A stretch of 64,000 bases of DNA from the NCBI RefSeq assembly GCF_004798865.1, contig NW_025335268.1, forward strand, positions 7,405,127 through 7,469,126, given 5' to 3'. Under the pieces are notes generated by a model. That model was not told where the DNA came from. It saw only the letters and a list, made by a program, of their open reading frames with translations, and searched no databases. This DNA comes from Varanus komodoensis. Lineage: Eukaryota; Chordata; Lepidosauria; Squamata; Varanidae. Positions 34,801 to 43,800 of the stretch are shown here, piece after piece (position 1 is the first letter of the stretch; every line of letters begins with the position of its first letter). A program made the translations under genes and the position numbers.

Positions 34801-37800
34801 AGCATGGACAACTGTAGCCAAGCTATTTCTGTCCAGAAAGACAGTAGTAGCTGGTATATCAGCCTTTGCTGACAGAAGGTGCTCCATGCCACCCTGGTCT
34901 GTGCCACCAGTGACAAAGCTGGATCTAAAAGCACCCAACTACAAACCTGATCCTTTAGGGGGAGTGCAACCCGCTCCAGAACTGGACTACCATCACTTAA
35001 CTGAGCTGATAAACCACCCATTAACACAGCCTTTGTTTTATTTGGGCTGATTCTGTTTATTGAGTTTAATCCAGTCTAGTACTGCACCTAGGCACTAATT
35101 CATTGCCTCACCTGGATTTGATGAAAAGACAATATGGAGGTGGGTGTTATCTTCATATAGCTAACACCTTAGCGCCTATCTCCAGATAATCTCCCAGCTG
35201 TTTCATGTAGATGTTGGGCAGCATAGGAACTAAAATGGAGCCCTGTGGAGCCGCATAACATAACTATCAGACATAGAGAAATTGTCAACCAGCACCACTT
35301 TTGAAATCAGCATTGGAGTATGTCCACTCCAGTTAGGAGTGGAAATACTCCAATGCGTTATGTTGAACATCTAAGTCAGGCAGTCAATCCAGAAGGATAC
35401 CATGGTTGGTGATTATTCAAAAGTTGTTAAGTGGCCCCAAAGAATCAACCCTATTTTCCTTGTTCCTCTCCCAGCAAAGAGCAACCAAAGTAAATTCTAT
35501 TCCAAAATCAGGCCTGAAGCCCAACTTAAATGGACCCAGATCCAGCCACTTCATTCAAACATGTCTGGAGTTGATCGGCAATGACCCAATGAAGCACCTT
35601 GCCCAGGAAATGAATGTTATCCACCAACCTATAGCTGTTAAGACATTCCAGATCTAGGTTAGGGTTCTTTGGGAGTGGCCTAATCCCTTTAAACAGGTGG
35701 GTACCACCCACTTTCTCAGGGAGGAATGTTTTCTTGAAAAGTGATCCTTGGTGTGACCTGGGGAAAACTGGTGTCTGACAACCTTAGCTAGAAATCCGTG
35801 TTTGCTACTTGGGAAAAATGCATTTATGTTTGGGTCATTTCTCTTTACAGGATTTAAGTGTTTGTGTGCTGCTCGAATCTTCTACAAGATGATGCTCCGA
35901 CTTGGCTTCCGTGAATTCTACGTTCAAGGAGCTGACTGGGGCTGGTTAATCTGTACCAGTCTAGCTCAGATAGCTCCAAGGTGAGAGGGAGCATGTTCTC
36001 AATAGAAAAAAGGCACAACAGATTTATTATTTCATGAGTGGTGACTTCACCCCAATTTAGACTGAACATGGTAGCGTTACGTTATAAACTGGATTGTTCT
36101 GCTGATCTAAACTGGAGGAAGTGATAGATCATTTGTTCACAGGGGGATTTTTAACCCTAACTTTCCTGACTAGAAGTCAGTTATATGATCAGATTCACTC
36201 TTATGGCATTACTCTACCAGATTCTGAATCCCGAAACATAAGGATTGACTGGGTGTTATTTGTCTGGATGTTTTGGGAAGACCAGCTGAGGAGACAGAGA
36301 CTGGTGCTGCCATGCATTTCCCAAAAATTATAATTTGGGCCTCAATGTTCTCTTTTACCATACATTTCCTGTATTGAATGGCTTCTTCAACATATTCCCT
36401 GTTGCTATTGTTGCTGCTGTTTATACAGCAACAAGATCAGGGTTAAATCTAAAATGTAGTGAGCACTGCAATAATGCACTTTTGCTAAACTAAAACATTT
36501 GTGTTCAGATGCTGTATTCTCAATGGACATTTTTGTCTGCCAAACCTTAACTCATTTTAATTTCCTTTTTTGCTGTTCTTGCTGAAAATTATCATCATTA
36601 TTAGTGGGGGTGGTAGTAGTATTTTCCCCTTGCAAGCTTTTCCTTCTTTCCTTTTATTCTCACAACCACAACTCAGTCAGGTAGGTAAGGCTGAGAATGA
36701 ATGACTGATCCAAAATCACCCAGTGAGCTTCATGGCTGAGTGGGGACTAGAACTGGGGTCTCCCAGTCTCAACCCGCTCTCCTAACCATTATGCCACACT
36801 GGACAGAGAGAGGGAAGGACTTTGCTGTTTGCCCTCTTTAACCATAAGTTTATTCTTGGGTAAGCCCATCTTTGCTCCTGGCCCCAAATGATCATTCCCT
36901 CTCCAGGAAGTCAACTCTATGATCAGTGGCTTTGCAGCAACTCCAAATGGATGCCCTACACCAGGGTAGTTGGAAGGGGAATCTGGGTGACATTTAGCCA
37001 ACACTCTTAATATTAGAAATATGAGAGCTTGTTGGAAAAGAAACTTCCTGGCTATGAAGGAAAAGGTAACATAAAACAGCTGAATACATTTCAGTATTTT
37101 TAAAAATTGTCCTGTCCTGCCTAGGCAAGAGGTGAATATCTGTTAACAGTCATTCTTGAGTGGCCCCTAAAAGGGTGACTAAGATAATTCACCATTCTTA
37201 ACTTTAGCAGATCTCTGCTTGCTTGAGATTTCAGTTCCCAGAAGCTCCTTCTAACGTGGCCATTGGTCTGGAATCTGGGCATTCAACTGCCAGGCATCTG
37301 GAGTTCTGCTTTCTGCCCTTCCCTAGGATATGTGTGTTTTTAAAGTAGGAAACCAGTTACTCAGCGAAGGTCCCCATCAGCCTACGGATAAAGGAGCACC
37401 ATGAACTTTCAACACCTACCAACTATATTACAAGAACCAGGTGTACACGGAAACTGTACCTCTGGTTTATTCAGTTATAGCCTCGTGGGTGTGCTCTCAG
37501 ACTTATGCCTTCCTGATGTTAGCATATTTTTCTCTTACAAGCTTCAGTCCAAATGGCAAAAGGGGATTTGCTGATTAAGGTACAGAACTGATACAGACAT
37601 TTTATTGCACAATGACTCTAACTTGTTTTTTTTGAAAAAAAAAAATTTAGCCACGTGAAAGGCCTTCATATAAACACACTAGCAGTGAGAACTGTAGAAT
37701 TTAAGCAGCTTCTCTCCCTTCCCTTCGGACGGTTTTTTCCACGACTGCTTGGTTTCTATCCGGAGGATATCCAGCGAGTATTTCCTTTAACAACCAAATT

Positions 37801-40800
37801 CTTACATAAGATGGTGACGGAGTTTGGCTATCTTCACCTGCAAGCTACAAAGCCTGACACTATTGGTAAGATGTTTTCACTCTACGGAGTAAACGGCATT
37901 CCTGGGATTAGTTAATAAATGGTTGTCTGTACAGTGCTATTGCTGCATGTCTCCCACTCAGCTAAATGGAACCAGGGTTTGGCTTCCTTCTGGAGAAAAG
38001 ATCACAGGGAAATTATTCCCATAAGTATTCAGCCATGTTCATCCACTAGTGCTAATTATGCTACAGTAGGGGAAACCAACACTTGCTCAGCCATAACTAG
38101 CAATTCTTATGCCAGCACCATAGGTGGAGGCAAGTGGCAGAAGCACTCATAGCAAGCTGAATACCCAATAATCCACTTATGGTCCTAAAAAAAGAGAGGG
38201 GTCTACACCTGTATGTGCTCTCTTGATGTTCCATGCTTTGTCAGTTTTGTGGATGACATCTATGTTTTGCAAGAGGTTGTGCTGGAAGGATGTGATATAG
38301 TTTGGGAATGGATGTGTCACAGGCCAACTAAATCACATATTCTTTGAGATAAGATGATTTATTTTGAGGGCTGGGAAAAAGCTACCCCAGTGCTCCCAGC
38401 TAGCTGATCAAGACACATGAAATGGAGCAGAGGGAGGTGAGCAAAAGACAAGTAAGAAAAGCAATCATGTTAGGAAGATTCTTCTCATGGTTTGATTGTG
38501 GGCAGATGGAAGATGGTTCATGCTGGTCAAAATACTAGCTGTTGGACTCGAGTATTATGGAAAAAAATCATACCTTCATAGCTACTTGATTCAGCTTGAA
38601 TTCCCCCCACACCTCCTCTCCGTGTTAACCTCCTCCAGATATTTGCAGAGTTGATGCTGCATTTACTGATAGCATTCACTGGAACCCCTGGCATAGTCAA
38701 CTGAATTTGGTGGTACAGCAGTGGCCTTAAATAATGTTGGCCAGTCTGCCATAGCAATTTTGCTGCCCTATTTTGGACCAGCTGAAAATTCCAGACCATT
38801 TTCAAAGGCAGTCCCAAATGTAACATTTCAGTAATCCAGGAGGTTACCAGAATATGAATAGTTGTAACAGAGCTGTCCCTCTCAAGATTAAGATAGAGTT
38901 GACATATCAACAGAAACTGATGAAAGGTGTTGTGTGTCATAAAGTCCACCAGTGCCTGTAATTACAGTGTTGTACCCAAAAACATCCCCACACCAGATCA
39001 TTTATAGGATGTGCAACCACTCTGGAAAAGGTTGACCGTTAGTAATGCAGACAGGTGAACTAACCACTAATCAAACCACCCACTAATAGTACCTGTGTCG
39101 TGCCTGTACTGAGTCTCAGTTTACTGGCATTCATCTAGTCCAGTATCATGTGTAGGCACTGGCTCACTTGGACTTGATGAAAAGAAGAGATAGAGCTGTG
39201 TTTCATCCATATATTGATGATATCTCAGTTTGTATCACCAAATAAACATCAATCGGAAGTTCATGATCATTGGGTAGATGTTAATTCAGATACCGTTTTC
39301 CACCTCATTCTGGAAAAACAAAGGAAGGAAGTGTCCTTTTAATGTGTTTGGTCAATGATATGTTGAGACAACCCCATAGTAGTTACAGCAGCCATGAGTC
39401 CTGAGCTGCACTGGATCTGGCAGAAGAAGTTGAGACCCTTCTGAACCATCATTGGAAGAATCTCAGTACCAAATCTAAATCCAAGATAACCTCTCTCAGC
39501 TGAGGCATGGATTTGGTGCCCCAGCAGAATCCCTAATCTGTCTCAGGTACTTAACCCAAGGTACAAACACTCAGGATCAACACTTGAATGGGCAAGGAGC
39601 CTAGAAAGGAGATGACCACCGCAAACCCACTCTCTGACTCTCAAGTTGATGCTGGTGCTGCCCTGAGTACTCAGGAGGGCACAGCTGGGAGAGACCAACC
39701 CTTCCCAGTTCCCCACCCAGGTCTCAGTAATGCACACCATGTCAGCCCTCTCATTCATAAGTTAACCATGGATGAGGGAGAGTTTGCCTTGGACTGACCT
39801 GACATTGGACAGCAGCACCCACCGTCCTGGAGGCAAGCTGTTAAGGCAACCAGGAACTACCTGGTTGAGGAAGAACCACAGGAGGAGCGAGGCTGCTTGG
39901 AAATCCCCCAGTGCCATGCCTCCCCTCCCCATGAACCACAGAGTGTGTCACTGAACTTCAGTCTCCCAAGTGGAAGGATGGGGAACTTCTGCTTAAGGAC
40001 TATCCAGACAGGAGAAAAATCCAACCCCACACCAATTGTTAGCTTATTTATTTATCTGGCTCTCTAGGTTGCTCACAGTGCAATATATGTAAAATACAAG
40101 TAAAAATAAATAGCAAAAGCAAAACAACCAGAAAATATAACAAAATTAAAATACAATATAAATACAGCCATATAAATAGGAAACAGGAGGAAATATAACC
40201 GATATATAACAATATAACCAATAACAATTACCAGTAAAACGATAAAACAACAAACCAGCAACAAACCAATAGATCAATCTGAAAACAGATAATAAAGAAG
40301 AATTGTCTTGGCACTGAAAGCAACATAAAGTGGGGGCCAGTTGTATCTCCCTTTGGAAGAGAATTCCAAAGGTGAGGTGCAATGACCGAGAAGGCCCTTT
40401 TCCTCACCAATTCCCCCCCTCACCTCATTCGGGGGGGGGGGGTCATGAAGGACGGCCTCTATTGATGCTTCTGTTCATCACAGATCAATAAGGTATTTGC
40501 ACTAGGGAATTCAGGTACTTGCCTGCTGTGAAGTCATCAATTGGGAAGTGGGGCTATGGAACAAGTTTCAGAAGAAAAATGTTTTTACTGAATGCATATG
40601 GGGCAGAAATACAATTATATACATGCTCATATTAAAGCTTTTTAGAGACTCATGATTTCTTTTCTCTACAAATTAAAAACTCTAAGCAAAAATCTGGCCA
40701 TGCCTTGATAAAATGTGATCATGTCACTGGAGGCTGCAAGTGGCCATCTCTGGTCTACCGGATGTCTCAGAAAATGCTACCTCATCCCAGAGTTCTGATT

Positions 40801-43800
40801 AAGAGTTCATGGTGGAAGGGTTCACTGGTAATACAGCATTTTACAAGCAGCTTCCTTCCCTGCTTACATAGAGACTGTTCTGGGACAATCATACTTTGGT
40901 TGAATAGACAAGATATCAATATACCTAGGAAGCCCTTTTGGGGAAAGAGCAACCAAATCAAGAAGTCTTCCATTAACTATTGTTTATAGTCTTACACAAA
41001 CTGGGAAATTATGTTCCCAAGCTGTTAATTATGGCTTCCCATTCACAGAATCAGAAGGTATGTGGGTTTCTTTGCTTGTGTGGCAAAGGAAGAATGGAAA
41101 GGGCTGCATGCATGGGCAAAAGGCTTGTTCCAAGCTCAGCTCTTTAAGAGAGAATATTAGCATCTGAACCCTTCCATCAAGTACTACAGCATAGGCAACA
41201 GGCATATATAACAGGCAGGCAAAACCAGGGAGGATTGAGTTGGTGGGATAAGGCTGCAATCCTACACACAGTCAGATAGATTCCAGCATTTCTGGTTAAA
41301 CTTGCCTAGGATTGTGCCTTAAAGATTTAAATGCTTTCCATCACCCGCAACTTGCAGTGAGTGCAAAAACGGCCTAATATGGTTGCTAATGTTATTTGGG
41401 GAGACATTTCTGGGGCAATCTTGGCATAGGCTGAGCTAGTAGCTCTTGTTTTTATGGAATTTTAGTGTTTGTAAAGCTATGGAAGTTCAGCTTTCTGTAG
41501 AAAATAGGATAGGGAAAATTCCAGGAGTTGGTTTTAAGGTGAGCAAGTCTTGAGTATGCTGGTAAAGCTGGGGGCAGAGGAGTGAGTTGTAAGAATGCCG
41601 GATGGAACTGAATGGTCTTGTTTTCTTTCTGGTTTAGGCTATGCTTTGACTGACTCTCCTGTGGGATTGGCTGCATACATCTTGGAGAAGTTTTCTGCCT
41701 GGACCGATTCCAGCTTCCGTTATTTAGAAGATGGAGGACTAGAAAAGTGGGTATCATTTCTGATCCCTTCTCTTCTCAGTTTATCTATCTTTCCCTGCTT
41801 GCGTTTGCTGCAACTGTCAATAGAGCTTCTTAGTTTACGCTTTCATGTCCTGCATTCCGATGCTTGTCCAGCGCAGCTTTTTAAGAACATAGCCGCTCTG
41901 TTTGAAGTTAAGAATAACTGCACAGGGAGGTCTGTCCTGGTGTGCTGACAGCCCGAAGTTATTGAATTTCAAGAAGCCAAATGCTGCAGAAAAGCCAAAG
42001 AAGAACTCACTTGGGCATCTGGTGGTGAGCACGAGTGAAGCCCACAGTGAGCAGAAATACCTTCTGTCTGTTTCTGGCAGCCTTTCCCCCACTCCCTTTC
42101 CCTCACTCTGCCACATTGACTGCAGCTGCTCTCAGCAGAGGTCTGAACTCATCACTTCAGAGGGCTTTTGAAATTAGGCCAAGGTTAATGAAATTTGGCC
42201 ATGGGCCATCTTACTAAGAGCCACAAGTTACCCACCCTTGCTATAAAACAAAGTCATAAATGACAGCAAAACTTGTTTTCTTCCTTGTAATTTAAAGTGT
42301 TTATTCTGCCACTTATCCATTTTTATTGGTTAAAATATTTCTAAGTTGTTCCATATCAATGCATCTCATGACAATCAATTAAATCAACCAAAAACCCTCC
42401 CAAAACGACCCAGTGTAAAAAAACCAGCAGTGGTAAATTAGAATTCAAGCTACTGTCAATGAGATCCAAAAGCAAGGCTAAATAGTCAAGTCTTAACTTG
42501 GCACCAAAAAAGCAGCCAAAATCAGAGCCAGCCTGGCCTCCAGTCAGAGAAGCACCACAACCCCTGTGTCACCACCCCTTTCTCATCTCCTGATTCTGAG
42601 AACAGAATGTATGGTCTAGCAGTGCATCATCTAAGTTGGACTGAAATTTTCCTTGCATGAGCCTTTTCTGCAAGGGAGTGATATCAGTGCCCTTGATTCA
42701 AGTGGAACTGTCTTGAGCCAAACAACGGAACCACATCTATTAGCCTTTATATACGAAGAAATCCAATGCACAGGCAGCTCACAGAAGTTTAATCCCCCAA
42801 AGTTTAATCCCCAACTTTTGTGTAGGTTTCCAGTAGGTAAGAGTTGACTACTTCTGGCCGTGCCCACATTGCTTTTGACCATGCCTACTCATGGAATGTG
42901 GCCTCTCAGAGCCTTTCTAGATTGAGATCCAGCCTTGGGAATGAAAAACGTTTCCCTAACCCTGGCTAAACTATTAGGAATCATGTTCACAGCATGTTCT
43001 TATACACATCGACTTGAAAATAAGTCCCCACCGAATTCAGCGTTGTCCAAATAAATTCAGTGAATTGAATTCAATGCACTGATTTCAGTGGAGCTTCTCC
43101 CAGGTAAGTGTGAAAAGGATTAACAGCCTCATTTGGGAAATGGGGAAGTGAAGTTGTTATGGAGAAGACATGCACATTCTGCCTGCAACATGTCAAAACA
43201 ATGCTCTTTTCAGGACTCTTATTTAAAGATTGAATGTTTATCTTCACACATAAGTGCCCAAGGTATCTAACAACAATAAAATGCAAGATAAAAAGCAAAG
43301 GCAAATCAACTGAGAACAAATCAGTACAATTAAGGTATAGGACATTTCTACAGGAGGCATTTATTGTGCATGTGTGACTTCTGACTCATGGTTGTTTACA
43401 GGCTCTTCAGCGCTCCCCCCCCCTTTTTTTTTTAGAATGGGGAACATGAGATACTAAATTAAAAGGGGGCAAATGGAACTCTCTCCCCTGTAGTACATGT
43501 GCTATTCTGATATAGCACATTTCCACCTAGAGATTGTGTGGCAGAAAAACAGAAAAGGAAACTCTTTGCATAGAACTTAGATCCCAATGCTGCAACAATC
43601 TCCAAAGCAGATACAGTGATTAACAGCATAATAACAGCTTTGTGTAGGAAAGCCCATAAATGGCACCCACTGGTTAAAATCTGCTTCAGCAGTAAAGCAG
43701 CCTGATTGGATAAAAATGTCTTTGCCTGCTGGACATTAGAGAAGAGGCTTAGCAGAGATGCATTATTTATTAATTTAACGTTTTTCTGTGATGTCATTCA

